Shown piece after piece: positions 23,818 through 33,691 of a stretch of DNA of 64,000 bases. The position numbers were made by a program, and so were the translations under genes. Source of the stretch: Diogma glabrata. Lineage: Eukaryota > Arthropoda > Insecta > Diptera > Cylindrotomidae. The notes under the pieces were generated by a model, which was given only the letters and a program-made list of their open reading frames with translations, did no database searches and was not told the DNA's origin. Where the stretch lies: contig OY856186.1 in NCBI GenBank assembly GCA_963693315.1, positions 455,821,217 to 455,885,216 of the forward strand, written 5' to 3'. Position 1 is the first letter of the stretch. Every line of letters begins with the position of its first letter.

Positions 23818-25292
23818 GATTCAGTAATAAATGTTGATTGTGATCCAGAATCTAGTAGAGCTCTTACAAGCATATGTTGTCCGCTACTTGCTTGAATGTA
23901 TATCAAGGCTGTGGGCAACAATGTGTTAAGAGGTGGTTGATTATGATAGTGCAAGGATGTTGTAAGTACTTTCATTGACGATGTTGATTGACTAGGTTTT
24001 ATTTCTGTTAACTGAGAATTTTGAGCTAATGGTGAAGCTGGTCGTGTTGATGGTGTGTTAATATAATTAACGTTTTCATTTGTAGTATGATAATTGGTTG
24101 TTTCTTGTTTATTGTTATGGAGAAGCGAGTGGTGACGTTTTTTGCATATCAAGCACATAGAGCGAGAAAAACATTGCGGTTCTAAATGTCCTGATCGTAA
24201 ACAATTAACACAGCTGTTTGTACTTGCTATTATTTGTGCTCGATTCTCAACGTTCATGCTTTTAAACAGTAGACATTTATAAACAAAGTGATCCTTTTGA
24301 CACGCTAAACAACTCCATTGACCTCTTTCGGTTATGTTATATACTTTTAAATGTTTCGGTGTGTTATTTGATAGTTTTGATGCTGGAGTGCAAGATTTTA
24401 AAGCATCACATCTATTTCCCAAAAATTTCAAAAAAGATTGCGTTGTTGGGAAAGCATCATCCATTGACTCCCTTGCCCATAACTGCTTAGAATCTGAATC
24501 CATTTTATTAACTAAAATATGTACAAGCCACGGATCACGCGTTTCTGCTGCCTCTCCTAGTGCTCGTAATCCTCTTATAATTTCGTCAGAAGTGTCGTAT
24601 AACTTTCGAAGATCTCTGTGATTTGCTTGAATGCAGCTTCTTTGATCCAAGAATAATTGAATTAGCGAGGAAACAATAGACTTAGGTTTATTGTATCTAG
24701 AAACTGATTTGGTCCAAGCTTCTTCATAGTTAACATCTGTGACCTTTATATGTCGAACTAATGCAGCTCCATCTCCCCTCAATAATACTTTTAATATTTG
24801 TAATTTATGAACTCCATTAATACTTTTATTTTCATGAACAGATGTTTTAAACAAATCGTAAAAGGAAGGCCATAACTTGTAGTCCCCATCAAATGGTTCA
24901 ATACTGACCTTTGGCAATCGAACGTTATTAGTTTGATGCATGCCTTCTAAAAGACTTTGTTGTTGTCCCATAAATTGACCAAGTGTTATATTCAAATCAT
25001 GAACTTCAGTTTTTGTTTGGAGTGACCTTATGTTAATTGCACCATTCAGTTTAGCAATTGTGTTCAAATATAATTCGTCCACTTCTTCAGTTATTGGAAC
25101 ATACTTTTCATTTGTAAGTAATTCCAATTCAAAATCATTAAATTGTTTGTGTCGTTCATGGCACTCAACTAAACGGGTTTGTAAAGCTTCTAATGTTGTT
25201 TCATTAACAATGCCGTTAGTAAATTTAGCAATGGCCTTAATTTGATTGACCGAACGATCACGCGCGCGCAATATACGATCCATATTAAACAA
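23760..25292 (-). CDS. gag: Bel-Pao Gag with start of protease
   Basis: This open frame of 510 codons starts MFNMDRILRARDRSVNQ. Residues ~110-310 are the Gag capsid-like region typical of Pao elements (LPKVSIEPFDGDYKLWPSF, then a DLRKLYD region). Three knuckles follow: CLACQKDHFVYKC, CVNCLRSGHLEPQC and CLICKKRHH. Near the C-terminus ALLDSGSQSTF is the aspartic protease active site. The frame is lost shortly after (VQSLGLRRQ), where a frameshift leads to the 23359-23817 frame. The Gag itself is uninterrupted. It would form the retrotransposon particle and bind genomic RNA. Confidence 0.85.
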   Translation of the reverse strand: MFNMDRILRARDRSVNQIKAIAKFTNGIVNETTLEALQTRLVECHERHKQFNDFELELLTNEKYVPITEEVDELYLNTIAKLNGAINIRSLQTKTEVHDLNITLGQFMGQQQSLLEGMHQTNNVRLPKVSIEPFDGDYKLWPSFYDLFKTSVHENKSINGVHKLQILKVLLRGDGAALVRHIKVTDVNYEEAWTKSVSRYNKPKSIVSSLIQLFLDQRSCIQANHRDLRKLYDTSDEIIRGLRALGEAAETRDPWLVHILVNKMDSDSKQLWARESMDDAFPTTQSFLKFLGNRCDALKSCTPASKLSNNTPKHLKVYNITERGQWSCLACQKDHFVYKCLLFKSMNVENRAQIIASTNSCVNCLRSGHLEPQCFSRSMCLICKKRHHSLLHNNKQETTNYHTTNENVNYINTPSTRPASPLAQNSQLTEIKPSQSTSSMKVLTTSLHYHNQPPLNTLLPTALIYIQASSGQHMLVRALLDSGSQSTFITESCVQSLGLRRQHSHISITA

Positions 25293-25413
25293 TGAACTTA
25301 AATTTTTTGAGCACTATAATTTTATATTTTTATATAGATTGTTTCACTTTTACAATCGTTTATATGAATGAATTAACACTTGCACAATTTTTACACAAAC
25401 ATTTTTAAAGATT

Positions 25414-25947
25414 CAGGGGCCCTATTCCCGAACACATAAATGTCATCACAATATTGTAAATTCACACAATATTGTGAATTTCATATTATGTAACACCAAT
25501 TTGGTGAAAATTCAACACAATATTGTGAATCTGACAAGAACAATATAGTTACTGTCAAAATCACAATTTTGCTTCATATTTTGTGTGTTCACTTTTTCAT
25601 ACAAATTTCATGGATTGGCGTAAAAATTAATTTATAACGCAAAATTAAGTCTTTAATAGAATTAAATAATCATATTTTTATATAAATTTCATTAAAACAT
25701 ATTTATTTATTAAATATATTTTTATTTTACTTTGCATCTTTTAAGATTAAAAAAGTTAATTGTCAAAAGTACGAATCTAGTACCAAAAATCTGTTATAAT
25801 TTTGTAAAAATTTGTTACAATTGGTTTGTGTCTAAGGATCACAAATATGTGTTACAGAATACCATTTTTAAACAAAGTTGTTAAGCATTTTGGTGAAACT
25901 GACAATATTGTCGATTGACAAATATGTGTTCGGGAATAGGACCCCTG
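25414..25947. mobile_element. 534-bp MITE, CAGGGG ends, in the Bel 5' LTR
   Basis: Ends are CAGGGGCCCTATTCCCGAAC and the inverse GTTCGGGAATAGGACCCCTG, 23 bp with one mismatch. Subterminal strings cacaatattgtgaa recur. The interior is A+T-rich and non-coding. CAGGG termini resemble hAT-type ends, but I cannot see an 8-bp target duplication. The insertion coincides with the point where the Bel 5' LTR stops matching the 3' LTR, so sequence may have been lost on the gag side. Confidence 0.7.
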
Positions 25948-26030
25948 TTTTTGTTTCTCTATTTTATATCTCTTATTATTTAATTAAAGCTGATCACAAA
26001 TTTATTCATACAATTTGATAATTATAAACA
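25947..26030 (-). repeat. Remaining part of the Bel-Pao 5' LTR
   Basis: 84 bp match the 3' LTR end at 19879-19962. It ends at TAAACA next to CAAGT (26031-26035). The rest of the LTR and the primer-binding site are not recognised between the MITE and gag (25293-25413). Confidence 0.75.
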
Positions 26031-27465
26031 CAAGTGATCGAACATTTCAGAAAAGCGAGTTTTTTGGCTAGGATACTTATTTTCAAAAATTCATAGTTCC
26101 GAATCTGGAAGAGCTACAAAATTTTTACCAACCACATTTTTGTAGCTGAAGGACTGAACTTTGATAAAAAAATATTTTTTACAAAAAATTCTAACAAATT
26201 CATATTGTTATAAACAGCTTAAATGCTTAAAACGATTTTTAACAAACGCCCCCAAAACGAATAGAGTTCTTAGTATCTCCATTGTATTTTCCGTGAAATT
26301 TTACGACAAAAACATGTTTTTAAAATATGGCACCTTTTCAATTATTATTCTTAAAATAATAATTTATGTAGCGCGTAACGACCAAAAAACGGTTTTTTGC
26401 TAATAAAACAAAATCTGTAACTTGTATCAAAAAAAGTTAAATGTAAAAGTTGTAGATAATTAAAAGGTCTACAACTTTGGTTTAAACTAGTTTTTGACAT
26501 AACCTCAAAGTTTTACATTAAATTGCAAAGTGTTACAAATCATCTTTGTAACAATTATTTATTGAAAATTTGCATAAAACAATGTATGGGTAATTCATTT
26601 TCAAACCGAATCTCCTGAAATGTTAAAAAACAAATCTTGATTGAAAAAAAAATTATTATCAAGCGTTGGGAAAAAATCTATTCAGTGCGCCACGTAATTT
26701 AAACCTGTCTGTTGTATTAGCCACTACTACCATGCCAAACTTTGACAAATAACAATAGATGATAAAAAACTATCTTACTAAATAAAAAAAATCACGTAAT
26801 AAAAAATAAAATAATACTTCTTAATATTTATTATGTACTTTATTGGAATAACCACATTTGTATAGCAAATTTGACAAAAATTGTAGATTTCAATTATCTA
26901 ACTTTTACATTTAACTTTTTTGATACAAGTTACAGATTTTGTTTTATTAGCAAAAAACCGTTTTTAAGTCGTTACACGCTGCATAAATTAATATTTCAAG
27001 AATAATAATTGAAAATGTGCCATATTTTGAAAACATGTTTTTGTCATAAAATTTCACGGAAAATACAATGGGAATACTAAGAACTTGATTCGTTTTGGGG
27101 GCGTTTGGTAAAAATCGATTTAAACATTTAAATTGTTTATAACAATTTGAATTTGTTAATATTTTTTATAAAAAATAATTTTTTATCAAAGTTCAGTCTT
27201 TCAGCTACAAAAGTGTAGTTGGTAAAAGTTTTGTAGCTCTTATAGATTCGGAACTATGTATTTCTGAAAATAAGTATCCACGCCAAAAAACCCGCTTTTC
27301 TGAAATGTTCGATCACTTATATTATCGAAAATATGAAAAAAAAAAAATTCCTTGGACACATATCTCTTTTTTTTGACATAGAATCCGCAAAAAAAGTTTC
27401 AGCCAAATCGAAGAGGTGTCGATTAATTTTCATCAAAATCCGTTCGGTTTGTAAAAGAATTACCC

Positions 27466-28203
27466 AAAATCAAAAATACAAACTATTTTCAAAATTCCAA
27501 AAATATCTCAAAAATTATAACAAATTCAAAAATTTCCATGTCCAACTTATGTTCAATTACATTTACGAACGCACAGCTAAATTTTTCTTGCCAAAAAATC
27601 GGCTAAAAAAATAAATGAAATCATTTTTTAACACATTTGACAATATTTTTTTGACAAACTTATAATGCAATTGAATTCTCAATAATAATAATATCATGTT
27701 CATTACATTTCATGTCATACAAATAATTAATTTTATTTTTTCCAAAAAATTGGGTAAGAAAATAAAATGAACGATTTTTAAGCCAAAAATATGCAAATTT
27801 GCAATTTTTGACACACTTAATGATTTTTTGACACACTTGCCATACAGTTACCAAACACATCGCCCTTTCGGACGTGCCCATTGAGTAAACCTATTTTTAG
27901 AAAAAAAAATTTTGAAATCCCTCTAGCAGTTTTCTAGATTTCGTAGATAATGACCGACAGACAGACATGCATTTTGTTTTTTTTGCTTTTCCGAATCAGT
28001 GGGTCCTAAAACGTTGAGAAATGCGAAAAAAAGTGGGGGTAAGAATTTCACTTTAGGCTCATGAATGTAATACTTAGGTCTTTCAGACCGAAGTAATTAT
28101 TGAAATTGTTTAAAAAATTTAGTACTTTAGTAGAAAATAAATTTTAGCTGTTTTGATCAAATCAACAGTTCACCGAGTAATTTTGATTTTAAGCCGGACC
28201 ATT
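27466..28203. other. Minisatellite right part and non-coding sequence
   Basis: 27466-27535 continues the ~56-bp minisatellite seen at 16085. From 27560 to 27900, loosely repeated strings (ttgccaaaaaatcgg, tttttgacacac) occur. A short gaccgacagacagacatg stretch is at about 27950. No gene is seen. Confidence 0.45.
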
Positions 28204-28329
28204 ATTGATCGACTTTATACTTGGCATAGAAGTCATCTCTGGAACGCCTTACCTTCAAGGGTTTTTCCTGATAGCTTTAATCCTCAAAATTTCAAAGTTA
28301 GCGTCCATAAATTTCTAAAAGAAACTTAA
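28204..28329 (+). pseudogene. C-terminal end of a LINE ORF2
   Basis: The 41-residue reading RLYTWHRSHLWNALPSRVF, then a PDSFN...FK..VHKFLKE tail, ends in TAA. LWNxLPxxVFPDxxN...FKxxVxxFL is the conserved C-terminus of many Jockey/CR1-type LINE ORF2 proteins. Nothing upstream aligns, so it is a strongly 5'-truncated copy, the usual fate of LINE insertions. Confidence 0.7.
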
Positions 28330-28979
28330 TTTATTCAAACTTAATCCCAATCCCTAGTTGGCATGGTATCTTTAGATATTCAGAGACGTTAATTATTAAT
28401 TTATTATAATTAACACTAAACATGCCTAACTTAGAATTAAAAAAAAGAAGCAGTATAGGTGAAAAACGCTTGTTTTTAGACAAAAATTAAGATACACTTT
28501 GTTTGAGATTGTGATACAAAAATGTCTGGATATTGAAATTCACGGCAATTTTGACATTAACATTTTAACAATAGATGAAAAAAATTTACCGTGTATTTTT
28601 TTCACTAGACTTTTAGTTCCCTTGCCAACGCATATGAAACTGAATAAAGCTTTACGAAATGATGTTTGAAAACTTCTTCTCTTTCTTGAACTAGTAAACG
28701 TTTCTCCACAAGATCCAATGGAATCGTGGTAGAATATCAAACCACTAATTAGTAATGAATTTAGTTTTCAAAGCCTACTAGAAACAACACACGCATGTTT
28801 AGTTTGCACATACAAAACAACGAGCGTAGAAAAATTTAATCAATTGCAATTAAATGTACAAAAATATTCAAAATTTTCTGAATGCTTATAAGAATATTTT
28901 TCAAGCAAAATTGTTATCTAAAAACCATTCAGACATTTTCTATCTAGAAGGTGAGCAATTAACTTTCTGTGATGAATTA
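28330..28979. other. Mostly non-coding; faint gypsy pol upstream of the RT relic
   Basis: Around 28935-28990 a short reading (FYLEGEQLTF) could be the spacer between protease and RT of the gypsy relic that follows. Otherwise A+T-rich with no gene. Confidence 0.3.
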
Positions 28980-29690
28980 AAAAACACTAAATACCTACTT
29001 TTTAAGATTCGTAACCAATGAACGTCAGACCATACAGACTTCCAATATTATGCATCGAAAAGAAATTGAACGTCAAATTTTTTAAATTCTGGCAAATGGT
29101 TTAATCAAAAACAGTAAGAGCTCCTGGAATGCCCCATTCCCATCAGGGACAAAAAATATGGCGTTTAGTGGTCGATTGTCGGAAGTTTAAGGACATTACA
29201 ATAGATAAACATCGAATCACAAAAATTACAGATATTTTGGATCAGCTAGGTAAAGTTAAATATTTTAGCGCTTTGGTTCTTTCTGCGGGATACCACCAAA
29301 TATTTGCCAGCTGTACTTTCCAAGGAATGATGAATTCAATCTTGCAAGGCTTAAATGGTAAAGAAGCTTTTGTATGCCTCGATGATATTGAACTGTCTAT
29401 TCGAAAAACTTGAAAAAGCATAGTTCTGACTGAAAAATGAATTTAATAGATTGCGAATACATAATTTGATGCTTAAGCCTGAAAATGCATTTTTTTTGAA
29501 ACAAAAGTCGTTTATTAAGGACATTTTATAACAGAAAATTGCATTAAACCAGATTCATCGAAAATTCATGCAACTGAGCACTTTCCAATTTCGGTAAATC
29601 AAAAAGGCATTAAATTATTCTCAGGAATGATTGGCTTTTATCGCAAACTTTTTGCGTTAATACGTAAACATATTTTGCTAGAAATCGTTC
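28980..29690 (+). pseudogene. pol: Ty3/gypsy RT relic (17.6/297-like)
   Basis: The segment begins with IMHRKEIERQIF and SSWNAPFPS-like readings. The open frame at 29129-29413 continues WRLVVDCRKFKDITIDKHR, DILDQLG, YFSALVLSAGYHQI and FVCLDDIELS, a damaged YLDDI box. The catalytic Asp of motif A (normally FSTLDLASGYHQ) is replaced, here ALVLSAGY. Downstream, in shifted frames, SSKIHATEHFP-like and MIGFYRKLF readings match the connection and tether region. No LTR or integrase is found, so it is an isolated dead fragment of a lineage different from the 32-41 kb element. Confidence 0.75.
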
Positions 29691-30735
29691 GATAGATTTT
29701 AGGGCAAAAACAATCGCTAATAATTTGAAATGCGGAGGGAGCAAAGTTTTTATAACTCTTTCAGTGAAACGTTGTTGTTATCAAATTATTGTGCTATTCA
29801 ACATGGATATATGGATTTGAAAACGTAAGCCACAAAAAATAGCCATCAATTATTTTCTATTCTCTTCATCTCTTACAATTCATTTATACTCTCTAAGCTT
29901 ATCGTCATTACATTCCTATTTGTAATTTAATTTTATTTTTTATTTCCGCTGAAAATTTAATACAATGTTTAATGATACAGAAACAAAAACGATATCAATA
30001 TATTTCGTTATCCATAACTAAAGAATATCGAGAAAAAAAATAAACGCGTTCGATAAATTTTTTTTTTGTTGTACTATCTAAAAAAAACAAAATCGAATTA
30101 TCCTCCATAATTCGAACAAGTTATGGTTCAATTCACTAAAAATATTTTCGTTTTTCATTTTTTTTTATTTCCCCAGCGAAATTTTTTATTTCAAAGAATA
30201 TTTTCAACCAATTTTATTAGGTCAGTGTATACTTCGTTCATCCACTTTGTTGTGATATAAAATCAATAAATTATTTTTATTTGTCTATCGAATAAAATAT
30301 GATTGTATGTAATATGATTGTAACAAAGTGTTGTTTTTGTTGCAGTTTTTTATTGCAAATATTTTAATATAAACCAAACCATTAAAACTGTCTCATTTTC
30401 ATATAAATTTCAGTTTATTGTAGTTTTGTTTTATGAAGTTGAAATCAATTTATTTCATGTAACTATTTTGGAACAACTTTACATATATTTTGATGCGAAA
30501 ATAAAAATGGGATTGTCATGATCTTTGTTGTAACTTTTAGTTTTATAAAACATTCACACTAAATTTGATATTCTAGCTACTCAAAATTCAAGCTACATAA
30601 ATACGCAAGAGTGTAAAACTAGTTTGTGGATAGATTGATGGTATACTGCTTGTTGAATATCACACTAAAAGAAAAATATCTCCAATTCAAAGTGCAAAAC
30701 CATTAAACGTGTAGTGTGCTACGATTACAGTAAAA
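29691..30735. other. A+T-rich sequence without a recognised gene
   Basis: No coding signal or clear repeat was seen. Confidence 0.4.
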
Positions 30736-30874
30736 AATAGTATATTCTTCAACGATGCCGAAAACAACATATTTTGAAACGAGAGGACAGTTTACCAGCC
30801 GAGGTTGGTAATGGTCGCGAGATTCAAAATATGATTTTCGGCGAGTAGAAGACTGTACTTTTTCTACTACTATT
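30736..30874. mobile_element. 139-bp hairpin MITE (copy 2)
   Basis: It starts AATAGTATATTC and ends TACTACTATT, folding imperfectly over its full length: atgccgaaaa pairs with ttttcggcg, and catattttgaa with ttcaaaatatg. The loop holds ccagccgaggttgg. It has the same length and end sequence as 13170-13308, while the interiors differ strongly, so either it is an old family member or only the ends are conserved. Confidence 0.6.
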
Positions 30875-32133
30875 TCAAAAATTATTATTAATTATTAAAC
30901 ATTTTCATTTACAATTACATACAATTCACATTTTAAAACATACACTTTAACAAATTAAAATTGTATATGAGTATTTATATTTCTGCTATTAAAAAATAGA
31001 TGACTCAATATGAATAAACTATCCAATTTTAATGTCATAAACATGGCTGTCTTTAATTACAAGCCTTATGGTTTGTGAATTTTTTACATATTCATACATT
31101 AGTTATTCATGATGTTATATTTTTATTCTATTTACACTACAAAATCCTGTATTATTATTCTATTTTTTACTCTTTAAAGTTCTTAAAATCATTAAATAAC
31201 ACATCTTTGAAGGTGTAATGTTTTTTGAATTTCGCGTCTAGAAGGCTTATAACTAAAGACGGTTTGTACTTTGTCATAAACAAAATCAAATTCAGATTTC
31301 AAATTTCTTATTTCTAAAATAAAAATATCAGTTTTGATTTAGTTTTTGAATGGGTACGACACTACGTAAATTTTTGATATATTTTAACACAACCTAAATT
31401 ATTTTACGTAAAATAAATATTTTTTTTTCATTTTGTTAAATAAGTAGGTGAAATAATATTTTTAAAAAATATCTTAACAGCAACTGTTTTTATCATACTA
31501 TTTAAAAAGAATATATGAATATTATATATTTAACTATTATTATTTTTACAATTTTAATGTAAATTCCGTAAATAATTCAAAAATAAATTAACATCATCCT
31601 CCAAACAGAGACAAATTAACACTAACAAAATCATTTCATTCAATCAATCGATTCACTTAACGGGTATTGTAGCATATTTTATTCTAGTTAAGAAATTAGA
31701 AAATAGATGGATTTTAAAAAATTACTTACGTCACTAGGTACGAAAGTAATTCGTAAAGATTTTTTTATCAGCGGTGACGAAAAAGAAGTTTTCGATGCAA
31801 TGAACAAACATCGAAAGTAGATTTTTTATGTTGGGTAGTAGAAAAAATAATTTTCCTTCTTTTCTAATGCAAATTATATATAAATATAAAAAATAAAAAA
31901 AAATAACATACTTATTCTTCTTCATTTTTGTTCCAATTTTCCGCTTAGACTGCGTTCCAATTGAATGCTAAATGATCTCCAAATTCTAAATCATGCTAAA
32001 TTGAAAAATTTAGCATGATATCGTACCAATTCATTTCTGCTAAATAATTATAAGTTTGAACACCAGGTGTAAAACATAAATAATTTTTATTGACTGTTTT
32101 GCAATAAAACTAAAATAATGAAATTGTATATCA
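30875..32133. other. A+T-rich sequence with one small hairpin
   Basis: No gene seen. At about 31991-32021 atcatgctaaatt and aatttagcatgat form a perfect 13-bp stem with a short loop, inside a broader loosely mirrored stretch (31950-32050). This may be a small MITE. Confidence 0.4.
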
Positions 32134-32137
32134 AGCT

Positions 32138-33366
32138 TATTATGTTTGGTTCACTATGTGAATCAAACTGGACCTTTGTTACCAAATATCAATAATGATT
32201 CTACAAAAAAAGAAAATGCACGGGAAACGTTTTCGTCCACTCACGAACGTGGATTTGGGAATCTCTTATTCTAGCCACTTTAGCCGAACATTAAAAAAAG
32301 AAAGATAAAAATTGTAATAATATAAAGAAATAAAAATAGACCTAACTTAATTGTTCTTCTTATCTTACAGTCATCCCTTGACTACAGTGTTCATCTTTGG
32401 ATGTATAAACGTTGTTTTCCAGTCGCCGCCAATTCAATCACTCTTTTCCAGATATTTAAAGTTAATTTCCGCTTCTTTAATCAATACAAATTCAATATCC
32501 TTGTTCAATAAAGCAATAATGCACTCCGCCACCTTCCATCAATAATCACTTCACCAGTAATACAATATTATGATCAGCCGCCAAAATTCATCAGAAAAAA
32601 TATTCATGGGTTGAGAATAAATTTGCATAAAACAACTCTTTAACATTATTCCAGCTCCTCTTTCTTTAAATTTATTAATCTGAGATCCAATATTAGTTTG
32701 TCTAGAATTCTAAATTATGACAATTCCATATAAATTTTCTAGACGCCATCACATAAATCATTTAACAGAATCGTTTTTTTTTATATATGTATAACAAAAT
32801 ATTGAGAAACATTAATTTATTAATATGATAAACATAACGCCTTTTTTTTATTTGAACATAGTTCTTTGATTATTATTCAATAAATTGCTATATTTTTTTT
32901 TAACAATAATAATCAAACAATAAAACGCATAGGCAAAAACTTCAACACGACATTTTACAATTAATTAAAAAGGCAGAAATATCTTTAATGCTGACCTTAT
33001 GATAACCAAAAACAGAATGAATTTTTATTTAAAATCAAACTTTTAACATTGAAAAACTCATTCAATCAAAAACATGTGTTTTAGTTTTTTTTTTCATCTT
33101 CCGATGTCAAAACAAATCGTGTAATAAATGAAAATTCAGCAAAGATTTGCAACGACATCTGTTCGTTAGAATTGGAAATAAAATTGAGTACGTTCGTTTG
33201 CTTTTTATAGTATAATCGAAATTTAACTAGCAGTTAAGTATTAGAAAATTTTAAAATTATTATTAATGTAAAAATGAACGGAAACTAATGAAATACATTT
33301 TTATTGAATTGAAAACGAAGATGAATTTGGTTTTATTATTGTTTTGCAAATATTGCGAACGTTACA
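32138..33366 (-). repeat. 3' LTR of the complete gypsy element
   Basis: 1229 bp. It matches the 5' LTR except for a 2-bp difference near 32196, a few substitutions (near 32320 and 32367) and the extra block 32660-33129. Any open frame inside (32351-32545) also occurs in the other LTR and is not a gene. Confidence 0.9.
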
Positions 33367-33691
33367 CCATGAATTCAAGGTAAAAACCAAGATTTTTACT
33401 CTTGAAATCACAAAAACGTCGCCATCCCCTCCATGACAGAAAACCACCGAACTACTTCCACTTATTAAACTGTATCTGGGATCGAGATACCCACAGTCAC
33501 TGGCGTCAAGACCGATGACCGGTTCCAACACTCATGAAGTCCTTAAGAACCTCACTGAGTACTGAGACCGACCATCCATCCGAACGTCAGCACCATGGAC
33601 ACCCCGATACAACCAGTAAGTATGACACGGGAGGTATGAACCCCAGAGAGGACAACTAGCCAGAGGAACTACCCTACCTAACGAAAAGACA
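33367..33691 (-). other. Gypsy 3' untranslated tail
   Basis: This lies between the integrase stop and the 3' LTR. The bases next to the LTR (complement of accatgaattcaagg) are not strongly purine-rich, so I could not place a convincing polypurine tract. An open frame of 64 codons here has no recognisable domain. Confidence 0.5.

Larger units (their letters stand above)
19679..26030 (-). mobile_element. Bel-Pao LTR retrotransposon, TSD CAAGT
   Basis: The element lies in the left arm of the foldback element. CAAGT occurs at 19674-19678 and 26031-26035, and the arm sequence is continuous once it is removed. Transcription is on the minus strand. The left (3') LTR is 19679-19962, TGTTTA...TAAACA. 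A purine-rich tract next to it (complement of ttctcctacccg at 19963) fits a polypurine tract. The right (5') LTR matches only over about 84 bp (25947-26030), then meets a MITE. Order: Gag with three knuckles, protease, RT, RNase H, integrase. Damage: frameshifts near 23790, 23380 and 20730, one stop near 22490 and a small deletion near the integrase C-terminus. Confidence 0.88.
16478..27465. mobile_element. Foldback element, split by two nested insertions
   Basis: Outer ends are inverse: GGGTAATTCTTTTACAAACC at 16478 and its complement ending at 27465. Without the insertions the element is about 1.58 kb (16478-16553, 19602-19678, 26036-27465). It consists of two long mirrored arms (left arm to about 26480, right arm 26886-27465) and a loop of about 400 bp. 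The arms carry the same strings in mirror order, for example gatcgaacatttcag, cgacacctcttcgattt and caaacgcccccaaaacg. Flanking AAAA could be a 4-bp target duplication but lies in A-rich repeat. I see no transposase, so it is non-autonomous. A degenerate internal copy of the terminal motif is at about 26588. Confidence 0.85.

Noticed and set aside
20335..25245. Several + strand ORFs of 60-108 codons across the Bel element
   Set aside because: They are antisense shadows of Gag-Pol frames with no domains.
25414..25947. hAT assignment of the CAGGGG-ended MITE
   Set aside because: The ends resemble hAT, but flanks taaagatt and tttttgtt do not form an 8-bp duplication. Family left open.
32351..32545. 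64-codon ORF, identical at 40510-40704
   Set aside because: It lies in the gypsy LTRs on the strand opposite to transcription. The duplication is explained by the LTR pair.
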